DNA of 64,000 nt from Dendrophyllia cribrosa. Taxonomy: Eukaryota; Cnidaria; Anthozoa; Scleractinia; Dendrophylliidae. The notes below the pieces were generated by a model. The model saw only the letters and a program-made list of their open reading frames with translations, ran no database searches and had not been told where the DNA came from. The stretch lies in contig JAJLRJ010000008.1 in NCBI GenBank assembly GCA_024195265.1, positions 4,710,001-4,774,000 on the forward strand, in the 5' to 3' direction. Position numbers and translations under genes: made by a program. Shown here piece after piece: positions 11,101-23,400 of the stretch (positions are counted from its first letter, which is position 1; each line of letters opens with the position of its first letter).

Positions 11101-14100
11101 ATTACATGAGCTAGGCTGGTTCTGATTTGCCGAGATCTCAGCACGGGTGTTACACGCAACAAAAATCAACTTTGCGATTACATGACAACGGGCCAGGAGC
11201 CCGTTTCTCGAAAGTCCCGACAACTTTTCGGGCCCGCAACTATATTAAAATCGGACATGTCAACCCTCAACAATAGAAATGAACTGACATCGTCCTGTAG
11301 ACATTTTAAAAGATTTCTATTAAATACCGTATTTGTTTAAGCCGTTTACCAATTGAATCTTGACACGTCACGCTAGAAGGTATTGTTCCTAATTTTCAAA
11401 TTTGTGTATCTTGAATGTATCCGTTATTTTTGGGTAGTTGCCTGATGATTGCTTCGTAAGAAGCATGAAACTCAGAGTTGCAAATATATGTGTTTAAACT
11501 AGTCCACATTCTTACTTTCTTTATATATATATTTTTTCGTTCGAATTCGCGCGGCTTAGTTCCCGAGGCACGACAAATTTATTCACCTCGCAAAGCTCGA
11601 GCGGAAGGTCCGAGCTTCGCTGGGAACAATGCCTTTCTTAAGTTACTCGCGCCCACTACACGTGCATAATTACAAGTTATTTTCCCTCTCATCAGCTTAA
11701 AGTCTATTCTTTCAATAGCTGTGTTCATTCTGAGCCTCTTTCCTTTATAAACTGATCCATAACTATGCCTGATCGCAATGAATCAAGATTATCTAAATCC
11801 CGTTATTATCAAAACTGAAAATAAAAAAATTAGCCTGTTCAGACGCTTACAATGTGAGGAGAGAAGGGAAGAAGACCTGCACAGAAAAAATAATCGGAAA
11901 AAAAGATAGAGTGGAGCGATTCTAGTGCACCCTCGTCGATCTGTTTTCCTCGTCATAGTTTTACTTCGCGCGTGCCCGCGCACTTTAACTTTCCTTTCCT
12001 CTTCATAATCAACTGGTAGCCATAATACTCATAATAACAGGTTTCAGTTCCAGCAATGCAATTTCTTAATAACAGTCGCTTTTGTTATTTTTTGTCGATA
12101 GACGAGAAAGACACCATCGCAGAAGGTAACGTATTGTGTTCGACGAAAGTGAACGCTTATTAATTTGGCGGTCAAGCGAAACGCTTCAAGGTTTTTACAT
12201 TGGTTCGTCTTCCAATAAGAACGCAATTTCAACATTCGGCGCCATTTAAAATTACATCACATATAACATTCGGCGCAATCGGTGAGCACTCTGTGATCTC
12301 GTGGGTGTCCTGTGGACGCAAGTGAAACGCTTTAAGGATTTTTCCAGATACTACACAGCTCTTTTGAACCTCTAATTTCATTGGACCTGGGTATCACGCA
12401 GCTCTATTATTTTCAGGGCTAGGGTCCATTGTTGTGTTGTTTGTTTTATTTTTTTTTCTCAGCAAATCAGAGAAGACATTGTAAGAGCGCGCTGCGTACT
12501 GCCCCGATTTTTCTTTGATTCAGAAATATGTAAATAATGTAGATTTGTAGTTATCGGTTGGGAGGGGGATGTGAAGTACAGTTTATTTTAATTAATTGTT
12601 TGAATCTTTTTTATGTTTTAGTGTTCTCTATTATAAAGTTATAACAAGCGTACAATTTGCTAGCATACCGTTGACAATAAACAATGCTGTTAATTTGAAT
12701 GTCTTACAGATGCATATGGCTCTGATGTTGCTGCGGACATTGATTATTACAACAGTGCTCTAGACAACAGGGGAGGTAAGGACCCTCTCCTTCATTACAA
12801 TTCTGGCCGATCGGTTAAGAGACACTCCCAGGAAAAGTAATTGCCATTATTATAAGGCAAACTAGTCTATGATGGAAGGAGCAGTTTGATTGGTTCGCAA
12901 TAAGGACCGCTAAGATGGACCGCTCACGAATTCATTTCGCCGAATTCCTGTGAAACATTGAACAAAAGAAAACTGTATGTCTAATGGTCAATTTTGGTTA
13001 GACTTTTCCCAAAAAAATGCAAGAAATTTTTCAAGAGCCATTGTATTAAACGCTTTATTAAACTACCGTGTAGCATGAAATTTTTGTGGGTTTTAATTTT
13101 TGCGGCAGGATTTTGCCGGTTGCCTTCGATCCGCAAAAATAAGTTCCCGCAAAAAAAAAAGCTCTCGCAGAATAATACTCCGCAACAATTTACTCCCTTC
13201 AACCAAATAAAGAACTCTGCCGGCTTGCTTGGAACGCTATCGAACGTAAATAACAACTATTAACATTTGATTTTTAATAGAAAACAACAGGGTTTTTTTC
13301 GATAGTAATAACATCTTTTTCTTGAGCAAGACAGGGGGCAGGGCTAGGTTTGGTTTGTTGTTTGATTTTATTGTTGCGTCAGTCCTTTAGGGCCAGTATT
13401 GTATCACCTTCCAATATTCAACATAATTCAGTGAAATGTCTCTAAGTGCTGGAACGTATAGTCTTCACGCAGCCGTTATTTGTCTCGTCACGCAACGCTC
13501 CGAGCGTTGTGTGACGAGACAAATAACGGCTGCGTGGGAGACTATATTGCTAAGGAACGTACCGTGACTCAACAAATAATAGAAGCTAAAAAAATATTTA
13601 AATTTCCAGCAGAAATTTCAGTCATCTCGAACGGCGCAAAAGATTGTTCCCGCAAAACACAAAAAATTACCAATCACGCAAAATAAAACTCCCACAAAAA
13701 TTTCATGCTACACGGTAGCTTATTCGGTCTGTATTGGGGAATGTTGGTCTCGTTCTTTTTTTTTTTGCAAGTTTATGGAACCTGCAAAAAAGGAAATCAC
13801 CAATATTTCCCAATACAGACCGAACAAGCTAGTTTGATAACATCTATATCTTTTGTTTGTTTTTATAGTTTCATGCAAGGACGCTTTTCACATCCTATGT
13901 CAAAAAAAGTTTAGGCGGAAGTGCCGATATGTGCCGTTAAGATCGATGAATTTTGCCAAAAGATTCTGCCCTGAAACTTGCCCACAGTTATGCAAGAAGT
14001 GAAAAGTGTGGTGAGTATAATGCAATAAAATGGAGTGTAGTGTTATGGTCCGGGCACACAGTGCAGCGCTGGGCTCAGTTCAGCTGTTTTCCATCAATTT

Positions 14101-15647
14101 TGTCGTAAAATCAAATCAAAGTAATCATTCATTCATGTAAATGCCCTTTGAACGAACTTGATGCCAATCTCATACCGCCTGAAGCTCACCGTTGTATCAT
14201 GCAAAATATATTAAAGGGGTCATTGACGACAAATGTGAAGAACTCAATTATCAAATTTTTGCAAAAATTTCCTCTTGATATTTAATATTTTAAATTTATT
14301 ACAATGCAAAAGGTCATTTCGAATTCCGAATTCTAGATAGCACGTCGACAAATCCATTAGGCCGAGCTCGCTCAACTCGAACTCGGAAAACGGCTGCGTG
14401 TAAGTCACGATTGGTTTATCTTATGTTTTGTCGAGGAAGTGGCACGAGATTTGTAACCAATCATAAAGCGAATTTACGGAAACCCAAAGCAAAGACGAAA
14501 AACTTTTAATACTCATTCATTCTACTTCTGCATCATATTATTTACGTAACTCGGAATGGCATACGCTTTAAAGATACACTGTCCCAGATGATATATCGTG
14601 TTTTCATGATTATGGCCAGGAGTCTGCTTTAAGTTTGTTTTATTATATTGCAATAGGAAGGAACAAATTGCCAAAAGCTAGTGATGAAAGCAAAGAAAGG
14701 TTAAAAGAGTGAAAATTCCTCAAGAATGACAAGTTTGATTTCTTGACCGCCTGTAGCGAAATCAAATTTGATGAACTGTAATCCACTACCATCCTTGCAT
14801 CCTTAACCTCCAAACTACTGCTTCTCTTTTACTCTGCAGAATGTTTTTTTTTTATCCAATTTTGTTGCATATTTGGTGGTATTTGGCGATATAACATGGA
14901 AATATGCTACGCGAAATTTTATTTCGGCGTAGCTGAGTGTCCCATCAATATCAATGCCAATCAAATCTAAGGGGAATCTCGAGAGCCTGCTTCAGACATG
15001 GGGAACGTCGCGGCTGAATAAACGCGAGGAGACTAGGGAGAGCCGGGATGTTCTGTTGCGCACACTCCCATCCGTCAGTGCTCACAGTGTAATTCAGTCG
15101 CGTCGTCTTCTTCGCTGCCAACTAACTGCATGAACGCCTAGAACAGCCTACCAAGCGATACCCTCCAGTTTCCTTGTTTTGTAAGTTGATATTTTTGCAG
15201 ATTTCAAACAGGGTGTCTTGCGCGAAAACACTTAAAGTATGCTGATTGTACGGCTGAAATGCCTGGCCATTAGTTGGGCTACCATCACTCCCCCTGGTAT
15301 AAAACGAAAACAGCGCAAACTATTTTTTTATTGTCTAAAAGCGTTGTTTCTTTTCTCTTTTTTGTTGCAGGTCACATACATGTACCATTATGAAGCCAGC
15401 AGGATATACTATAAAATTTCGAAAATGATCCTTAGAGTAATATTCGTTCAAAGGACTTTGTAGGCTTATATATGAGGTGGTTTTATTTTAGGAAGAAGAT
15501 TCTTTTTGTATTTCTTCAAAGATCTTATTATCACAGGGAGTTTTGCATTTTGTAATGAATGTTTACATTTTTAGAATGGAATGCAGCGTCTGGGACTTGC
15601 ACTTTACTTGCATTAACTGTTCGGCTGACAAAAAGCAATCAAAATAA
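8159..15647 (+). CDS. secreted acidic precursor with three-cysteine tail, 117 aa
   Basis: Five exons, all GT-AG with matching phases: 8159-8270, 9914-9973, 12710-12775, 14657-14699, 15575-15647 (354 nt, 117 residues). Residues 1-23 are a clear signal peptide ([20 protein letters not shown] then QAA). Residues about 24-85 are strongly acidic ([25 protein letters not shown]) with one dibasic KR. The tail has three cysteines in a C-x8-C-x2-C spacing and ends in a lysine-rich stretch. The stop TAA overlaps an AATAAA signal. Signal, acidic pro-region and short basic Cys-containing tail is the layout of many cleaved peptide precursors (antimicrobial, neuropeptide or mucus peptides). I do not recognise the family and assign no activity. 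Exons 1-3 are firm; exon 4 lies in a repeat-like context, and ending in exon 4 (stop at about 14713) is the main alternative. Confidence 0.6.
9080..9150 (-). repeat. degenerate tRNA-like SINE fragment
   Basis: On the minus strand TTTGGTGTAGTGG is followed closely by GGGGGCTCGATTCCC. These resemble Pol III A and B boxes, but the spacing is too short for an intact head. It is probably a decayed tRNA-derived SINE in intron 1 of the secreted-peptide gene. Confidence 0.3.
10062..10200 (+). repeat. retroposon-like repeat, same family as 29106-29200
   Basis: The stretch ATACGTGTCTCGCAGAACCT ... GTCGAAACT ... GGCGTCTAAATTTGC matches, in opposite orientation, the short insertion at 29106-29200. Related CTCGCAAAGCTCG and GCGCGGCTTAGTTCCCGAGG motifs occur at about 10340-10400 and 11540-11610. 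The apparent reading frame on the minus strand here is therefore repeat, not gene. Confidence 0.55.
10438..11200 (-). repeat. copy B of the inverted 0.75-kb repeat
   Basis: This is the inverted partner of 6680-7456. It lies in intron 2 of the secreted-peptide gene. Similarity fades at about 11200, beyond AACGGGCC. Confidence 0.6.
13063..13718. mobile_element. TIR element with internal hairpin
   Basis: The ends are CTACCGTGTAGCATGAAATT and its inverted copy, and the match continues for about 35 bp with few differences. A near-perfect palindrome at 13457-13547 (core CGTTATTTGTCTCGTCACGC) sits inside. Internal DNA is rich in CCGCAAAA motifs. No target duplication is certain and no transposase is seen. 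It occupies intron 3 of the secreted-peptide gene. Confidence 0.65.
13717..13832. repeat. 116-bp hairpin abutting the previous element
   Basis: AGCTTATTCGGTCTGTATTG at the left is mirrored by CAATACAGACCGAACAAGCT at the right. The centre is T-rich. It begins at the last bases of the 13063-13718 element, so one probably inserted next to the other. Confidence 0.6.
14560..15030 (+). repeat. dispersed repeat containing the candidate exon 4
   Basis: Landmarks ACTGTCCC, GTGTTTTCATGATTATGGCC, TTCTTGACCGCCTGTAGCGA and CACTACCATCCTTGCA also occur in order at 57235-57600. The copy here has about 60 extra bases around 14655-14710, which include candidate exon 4 of the secreted-peptide gene. Confidence 0.5.
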
Positions 15648-15648
15648 A
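15643..15648 (+). promoter_or_regulatory. polyadenylation signal AATAAA overlapping stop codon
   Basis: AATAAA overlaps the TAA stop at 15645-15647 of the secreted-peptide gene, giving a very short 3' UTR. Its position supports the chosen last exon and frame, because the other frame would read through the signal. Confidence 0.55.
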
Positions 15649-17696
15649 AGTTTCTTTAATTTGAAGTTTAAGGTTACATTATAAGAAAAATAATTACCGT
15701 AAATGCTCGAATTAGCGCCCATCTTCAAATAAGCGCCTCTTTCGAATTAGCGACCCCCTTCCCCTCCCCCCCCCCCCCCCCCCCCCCCCCCCGACTATAA
15801 ATATTGAATAAGCGCCCCTTCTCCCTTGTACCTCACATACATATTTGAGGCTACTGAAAGATACATTCCAGTTTTGCTGTTTAATGTTACGGTTTGTGTT
15901 CACTTAAAATAGACAATGTCATATTGAGGCTAAAATTTGAAAAAAAAGAAATAAGCCCCCCTTCGAATTAGCGCACTCCTCTCGACTCAGAAAATTAAAT
16001 AAGCGCCAAGGGCATTAATTCTAAGCAGCGCGCGAGGCATATGCACGAGTGACTTCCCACAACTGAACAAAAGGATTCACTGGGCGTGCGATCCACTCAA
16101 CACAAATGTCTGGCAATTTTGGTCCACAACTATAAATATCGGTTCGTCTAACCTAAAACTAAACGTTTCTGAAAAGAAGGGTCACCTTTATAAGTGGATC
16201 ACCTTTTTTCGGTTGGACCGTTTGATTGGAAAGTTGCCGTTCCCTTAGACTGCGAGTAGTCTCTTAATTTACTCGTTCTTCGGGCGCGTCTCGCAACGTC
16301 GCCACTCGTAGACTGCCCGCACGCTCGCAAAATCCCATTTCCGAAACTTTTTTTTTGCTTGGACCGAACCAATCCATTCAGTTTTGGACCGAAATTTTGG
16401 TTAAAAGGATGGCGCCCAGCGCGAAATTCTTCCGATTTTGAAAATTCCGTCCGGGGATGTTGGTTGAATGGACCACGCCCACTATCGCGCTTTGTTTATA
16501 TTCTGCCAAGTCTGGAACTGTATGAGTTCCTGATTGAACTCTGGTCTCAATCAAGACATAGTTATAGTTGGTTGTTCGCGACACTATTACAAAATAATAA
16601 ACGTGTATGGGCTCCTGACATGTAACACTATAAAGTTCGGAAAATAACGGCCCTCCAAACGAAAGTAGCGTCAATTTGAACAACTGCTGGTGATAGTAAC
16701 TGAACAACCACAGGTCTCTCTCACATCCGATATTGAATGAAACGTCAATAAACTTTTACTTTTGTCTGGTACAATGTTCGTGTTTGTGGGGGGATGGGGG
16801 AGGGGTGGGGAAGGGGTGCTTGAATAAGGACAATGGTCAGCGATAAAAATAGCACAAAGGACTATCGCCACCAACCGTTGAAGAGTCTGGATTGGATACT
16901 ACAGTTGATTGAGTTTTCAGTGCATATTTTTGTCCAACCAGCGGTTTTCTTCTCGGGCATTAAGACACAGGGAGACCATCTTTACAAACGACTCTAAAGT
17001 CCACATAGGTTATGCATTTTTATTTGTTTCTTTAATTAAAAAAAAAACACAACACAGAACAAAAATTGGAAAACGACTTAAATACTATATTTTACCTTGT
17101 ACGAAAATAAAAATATCTATAAAACAACAACTTAATCATTGCTAAGTTCTGCAGTACTAATTTGCAAATACAAAACTATTTTCTATAGTAATTTTTACCT
17201 ATAAAGAGCTACAATAATGGTATTGAAATTTACTAGTTTTGAGCGTCTATTAAAAAATATACATTTGCATATTACTATTCCCAAAACAAATTTTAAGTTG
17301 AAAATTTTTAGTTTATACAAATTTTTAATTATAAGTATGTCTGTTTAAAGCCAAAAAAACTTAAGTATGCAAAATAGATACGTTCAGTCCACCAAGACCT
17401 TATGTATAATTGCAATTAAATCGTATCATATTCTATTCAATGGCTCTTTGTTTGTGATATGAACATTAAAAATCAGTAGTCATGAAAAATATATATAATT
17501 TTTTATAAAAATAGCATCAGTTAGAACTTTAAAAAAAAATTAATTAGGTATATAGTTTAATATCGCAATATTGTGTTGTATTGTGAAACATTTGGGAGAT
17601 TTAATAACGCGGTCATTTTGAAATTGATAGTGTCTTGCTGCTTCTAGCAATTTCCCCGCCACTTTTGTAACTAATGCTGGGCAATATTAACTTTAA
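15649..17696. other. intergenic spacer between convergent genes
   Basis: No gene is seen. At 15696-16010 a repeat carries a C-run (about 15766-15792) and repeated AATAAGCGCC / GAATTAGCGCC motifs. Around 16240-16320 are short inverted motifs (GACTGCGAGTAG, CACTCGTAGACTGC) typical of MITEs. From 16900 to 17700 the DNA is very AT-rich. The flanking genes point toward each other. Confidence 0.6.
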
Positions 17697-17702
17697 TTTA
17701 TT
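17697..17702 (-). promoter_or_regulatory. candidate poly(A) signal of the PX-SH3-SH2 gene
   Basis: On the minus strand AATAAA lies about 150 bases after the stop codon that ends at 17852. This gives a 3' UTR of ordinary size. Support is by position only. Confidence 0.4.
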
Positions 17703-17851
17703 AATTCATTTTGGTGATCAACTACCTATACGAAGACAACAAAATATCACAAGAGTACTCCAAAATCGGTGACATCCTTCGTATCACACAGTATCACTTG
17801 ACGTAGAGACGTCCTTTCGCCTTGTTACGTACAGGCAAACGTTATGGTGGT

Positions 17852-20479
17852 CTACATTCCTCGGAATGAATCTCCAAGGCTCACTGGCTCCTTGTTTTGC
17901 GTGAAAAACAACGCATTGTGCTTATAAAACGTCACAATTTCCGTTAGACCGTCAAAAGCATGTTTGCCAATAACATAACGGCCGCTTGGAGTCAGTTCTA
18001 TAGGAAAATGGCGTATTCTGAAAGATAAAAAAAAATCTGATAAGGTGGGCCACAACAATGACTCTTTGCTCGTGGTATTCTTTCGCAAACATGACATTTC
18101 AACCGACATTTCTTCCAGACAAATTAATATTAAATAGATGAATGATCTTTTTCACCTCAGGAAAGAAAAGTTTTTTAATTTCTTGACAATTTCTCTGCTT
18201 TTACCCTCTGTGAATATCATTAAGGTAATTAATTCCTATTTTATATCTGCTATTTTATACAGATGACAACGTTCTTCCAATTAGGTGTATTTGAATAGTA
18301 CATTTACTCACACTAAATACTGTAATTATACTAAACAGTGGAACCGCCTTAACTTCTGAATGAATTATAAGAAAAATGGTCCACGTTCTTATGGTTCACA
18401 AGTGGACAAAAGAAAGACGTTCCACTACAATTTAATCTGGGTATAATGTTAACACGTTCTTTAAATTTTCGCCAATCTCAGCCTCAATGTTCTTATAAAA
18501 AAAGTTCTTATAAAAAGGATTTATGCAAAAAAAAAAGACAAAAATGAACAAAAACCTACTTTCCGCCATACTTGACCGACAGGACAAAAGACGCAAACTA
18601 AAAAGGTAAAAGAAAAAATCTCGTTAATTCCCAAGAGCACCAAAAATCAAAATTCAAGAAAAATCCTAAATTTCACTATGTAAAATATTGAAAAACAAAA
18701 GGTATACCATGCAAAAGTACTCTCAAAGAGTTTTCATTTGAATGGTCACACCATAGGATTTCGTCCACAGACTCAAAAGTTAGAACTGCAATGCATGTCT
18801 CCATAATTGAATCTGGCAGTCAAAATGTTAATCGATATCTCAGTAGTTTTCCTTACTGTATTAGAGTAGTTTTCAATTAAATATCGTATGTAATTCGTGT
18901 TTGCTTTGGTTTTGCATTGCTACGCTTTGTGATTGGTTGAAATAACTCCCGCCACTTTCTCAACCAATCAGAAGTAAAACAAAAATCAATCGTGACTTGC
19001 TCGCGCGCATTTTCCCGCGCTTGGCGCCGGATACATGAATCTGACTTGAGCTCTGATTGGTTCGTTGTCTGCAATTGGCCACTTTGGTTTTGGTTTTGCA
19101 ACATTCAACCGCTCTAAAATACACTACAACCGGAATAAAGAAAATCATCATGAGCAAGTTAAAGGCCCATGTTCACCCAATCTCACCCAATCTGCTTTGC
19201 GCGCCCGGGCTGATTTTCGCATAGACGGAAAATCGAAAAATCGACGTGTCAGCCAATCATAACGCTACATTGAACAATTGAACCGTTTCAAAACAAAAAC
19301 ACAAGCGCTCAAAGCAGATTGGGTGAACATGGGCCTTTAACTCTCGTTACTTACATAGAAAGAAATTATGGAGGCTGATAAGGAGATTTCCTTCTGTATT
19401 ATTTTGGAACCTAGCATGTTCTACTCACCTTTTGAGTGCTTTCTCTTATCAAGTAATCCAGTTCTTTGGCGCTCTGTTAACAAAAGGAGAACAACATAAA
19501 CGTAAATATCTTTTTAAAAAAATGGAAAAAACAAACATTCCCTAGAGAATTGTGACTTGCTGCCATTTACCCCTTTTAACATTTTGGACTACCACTTCAA
19601 CTCCAAGAACCAATCCGAGTTTTCTTTTAGCGCCATTGACAAGTATTCTGATAATTTTCTGTAAAAACTGTACAAAGTGGTTCCAATTTTGAGTCTGTGG
19701 ATTAAATACAAAGTGTGACCATTCAAATGAAAACTATTGAGGTCTGATCAGCACTTCCCTGTGGTACTTTATTTGTTTTTTGCTGTACAAGTTGGTTTTA
19801 TGTTTTGCGCTTGTAAGCTTGTAGATGAAATGCATTCAAATTAAAGCTACTGAACATTAGTTACTGCGGTTCTGTTCTTTTCGCAATCAAGGGTTAATTT
19901 TGGCAGTTTTTTTCCAGTGGAAAGAATTAGGAGCAATAATAAGAACTCAATCTCCTTACCCTCAACATAAGCTCTTCACATTTTTGACGAGACATTTTAC
20001 CGTAATACCACATCTCATCTCCTGCAACAAAACCATCAACAAGATGAACTTGCGGATAGGGGAAGAGTGGGTAATAGAGCGAAAAGAAAGCCAAAACGTT
20101 AACAAAAGTGAACCGAAAATACATATTGCAAGAGCCGGAATGATTTTAATTTGGCTGTCAAAATGTTTCCCGCGCTAAGAACCAGTTAAATGTTTTCCCG
20201 CACTTGGCACCAGCTGCATGTTTTCCCGCGCTTGGCACCGGCTGCATGTTTTCCCGCGCTTAACACCGGCTGCATGTTTTCCCGCGCTTAGTACCGGTTA
20301 CTATAATTTTCTCACGCTTGGCACCAGTTACCAGTTTAGGGCCGCGTACGAGTATATTTGTTGATCATAAAGACTGAATTATCGCATTACCGTTAAGATA
20401 AAACAAACCAAGACTTACCAAAAGAACTATGTCTTGATCTGTCACCCTGATTGTTGTTAGTGGCGTCTTCTTGATCATC
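17852..20479 (-). CDS. exons 19-23: spacer and C-terminal SH2 domain
   Basis: Exons 20419-20479, 19960-20048, 19429-19473, 18560-18597 and 17852-18017 (stop included). Exon 20 begins the SH2 fold with WYYGKMSRQKCEELML. Exon 21 has YLIREST, the FLVRES motif with the phosphate-binding Arg (residue 742). Exon 22 (38 bp) gives FVLSVKYGGK. Exon 23 gives IRHFPIEL with the betaD His and ends YVIGKHAFDGLTEIVTFYKH followed by a short tail. All key residues for phosphotyrosine binding are present, so it should be functional. The protein ends nine residues after the fold. Confidence 0.87.
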
Positions 20480-23400
20480 CTGTAAAAGTTACAATAATAG
20501 TTGTTAATGTATTACAATAATAGTTACAGCCCCAACTTGTGGGAAGGTCTCTAGGGGTTATTCTCGTCATACCGGTCATTAATGTGCAGGAATTGCCTTT
20601 GCTGAGAAGCTCATGGCCAAAAATGAGTCCAGTTCACAGGTCACATGACAGCAAGGGCTGCGGTTACTTCCTTTGGCCTGCTTTTGAAAATCTATCCCGG
20701 AAACACCTTGCGCGTGCTAAATAAGGGCTTAACATGACTTCTGCAGACTTTCTTTCTCTTGTGAAGTTACAAAGGCTCTGTTAGCAGGTTGATGCCATTA
20801 ACAATTTTTTAGCAAAGTAATTAAAGTGTAACTATCAGCATGATTGTGATTCCTGTCCATGATAAACTGATTTTTTTAAAATAAGAACATTACAATTAAG
20901 CCCCTATCAGCAGTCATTTGTTTGATTTCTCCTAAAACCTGAAGGAGAATTCGCTATCACTACCACACAGGAGTGTTCAAATTCTTATGGTGTTGTTGAT
21001 AGTTAACTTTGTGGATAAAATCAAAATTGTGAACATTCAAATCCAATCCTTTCAGCAGTAATTTCCTGTGATACTCTTCGTTTTCCAATTTTCCGCAAGC
21101 AAAAAATACATTTGTCAAATTTTGTTAATAGCCGGCTCCTGGTTTCAGGGGTTAGTATTACCTGCAGCATATCCCAGAAGTCGCCTGGTGTCCATCCGAC
21201 CACGCCCTCCACACTCATCTTCCACCAGCCCGAGGATTGCACCTCTAATAACTGACCCACTTCCCCTTTACGTATACATATGCACTTGCTACTGTTGGTT
21301 GTGAAGTCTTCTTTTGCAAAGTAATGTGCGTTCACCTTCCCTGAAAACATAAAACATAAAAATCGTTGGAAATGGTCGCCGAGTTTTAGACAGCCAGGAG
21401 TCGTCTAGATCTCTGGTCGACTGTAACAACGGCGGTATTTATCCGCGAGAGTGGCGAGAGCACCCGAAAATCTAACGCTTCATGCTCCCCTCACGTTCTA
21501 CGGAAGTAAAAGCCTGTTGCAGGCGTTCAGATAGTGGGTAGCCTGTTCCAGACCTTCAGATATTGGGTAGCCTCTTGCAGGCGTTCAGATAGTGGGGAGC
21601 AAAAAAAAAGGCGGCACGCGAAGGAAAAAATATTGCGACTGCTGAGGGATGGGGATGGGTGCGAAAGAGAGCGAGGCGAGGGAATCCCCTCTTGCCGGTC
21701 TCACGTTTTCCCCGCTCGTTCGCTCGCCGGATTTTAGCTGCTTCCCGGCGCCACAATCTTACGGAAGTGACTAGGTCATATTCGGGATACCTGCCAAAAT
21801 ATTTTCATATTTTCATGCAAACATCCAAACGTTTATGTTCACCTAATTGTTTCAACATCTTAGATCATGCTTCCACCAATTTTCAGCTTAAGATAAAGAA
21901 AGCTTTGCATATCAAATGAGAACAACCTTCTTTGAACCAACAGTTGTATCATGTTAATTTAAAACTTTCTTTATAATCACGCATTGTCACGCATTCTTTC
22001 ATTTATTTTGTTGAAGGTGTTTTCTCTCATTAGCATTTTCAATTGATCATTATAAATTCAACTTCGTAACTTAAAATTTCAAACTGAAGATGACAAAGAA
22101 TTGTCGAAACATGTATTTTAAAATCAAAACTGTTGTCGTTGCTCTGAAAATTATAAAATGAAAAACACTATTGAAACAATTCTATTTCCAGCGCCTGGCA
22201 CTAAACCATATTCCCTGTGGGATAGAGAACTTCTGGCACGCTTACCAGGCTTGGATTTATGACCTGGTGGGGCCCCAGGTAATGGAGGGGCCGGCTCAAT
22301 AGGGGCAAGGTCAACAGATGTCCTCCTTGGCTCCAGATCATTCCGTGGCGTCGGCAAAGGCGGTTTGTGTGCTGACAGAGATGGCATTACCATCACTCTC
22401 TGGGCTGTTGCTTCCTCTTCTTCATAGGCGTCATAAATATCACCCACGGACCTGGATCTGAGTATTAAACGGAAGTGAAATGAAAAGCGTGAAAAATATA
22501 GCACAGGAAACCCAACAAAAATGGGTGGAAAGGGTAGAGGGTGGGACGGTGGGGGGTGGCAGGGTACGGGGTGGGAGAGTAGAGGGTGGCAGGGTAGGTA
22601 ACGGGGTGGGAGGGTAGGGGTAGGAGGGATACGGTTGAATTTCATTTCGAAATTGTTGACATCCACACATTGACGGAAGTGAAAGCTATCGAGCAGTAAG
22701 ATATTACTACTTGTTTTTAAAGGCTCCCGAATACATCGGTGAGCTTCTTGGGTCTTTATTTTGGCATATCAATCACTGCGCTCGTCATAAAAGAACGTGT
22801 TAGTAGCGCTCCACTCTCGTGGAATGAAATACCTTTGATAACTAGGAACACTCGATACAATGTATTAAAACTAAAGTCAAGACTCACCTTTTCTACTGGC
22901 GACATATTAGGGGAGGGGGACATGTAAAAATTGTCAGAAAAGGGGTCAGGCCATTTCCCAATGACAGTTCCCAAAACCGAACCAGCCCCCCCCCCCCCCC
23001 CCCCCTTCACACAAAATGAACGGCTCTAAAAATTGTTTCGTTTCATTCAGTAAGCATTCAGTAATATTATAAATTGTTGCTGTTTGTTTCTTTTTTGTTC
23101 CTTGGTAACTTGGAAAATGAAATTTAACATTTCTTCCAGTTTGCACTATTGGAAGTGAAATCGCACCAAGCACTTTACAAACCTTAGAGACATCGGTGTT
23201 CCTCCTTTCTTCTTCAGTATGGACGCGGGTACCCACCCTCTTCTTCTAGATGGGTCCGCGGTGCATACGAATGCCCAAACACCGTCCTCAGAGAGAAGCC
23301 GCACAGTTTCACCTGTTGACAGCGGTAGATCCTCAGGGCGGTCAGGGGGTGGAGAGTAGTTTGTTATAGCCACGAAATGCTCTCCAGGCTGAAAGGAAAC

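Noticed and set aside
22440..22670. Proline-rich minus-strand frames
   Set aside because: They come from a GGGTGGGA low-complexity repeat in an intron. Only the part below 22457 is exon 17.
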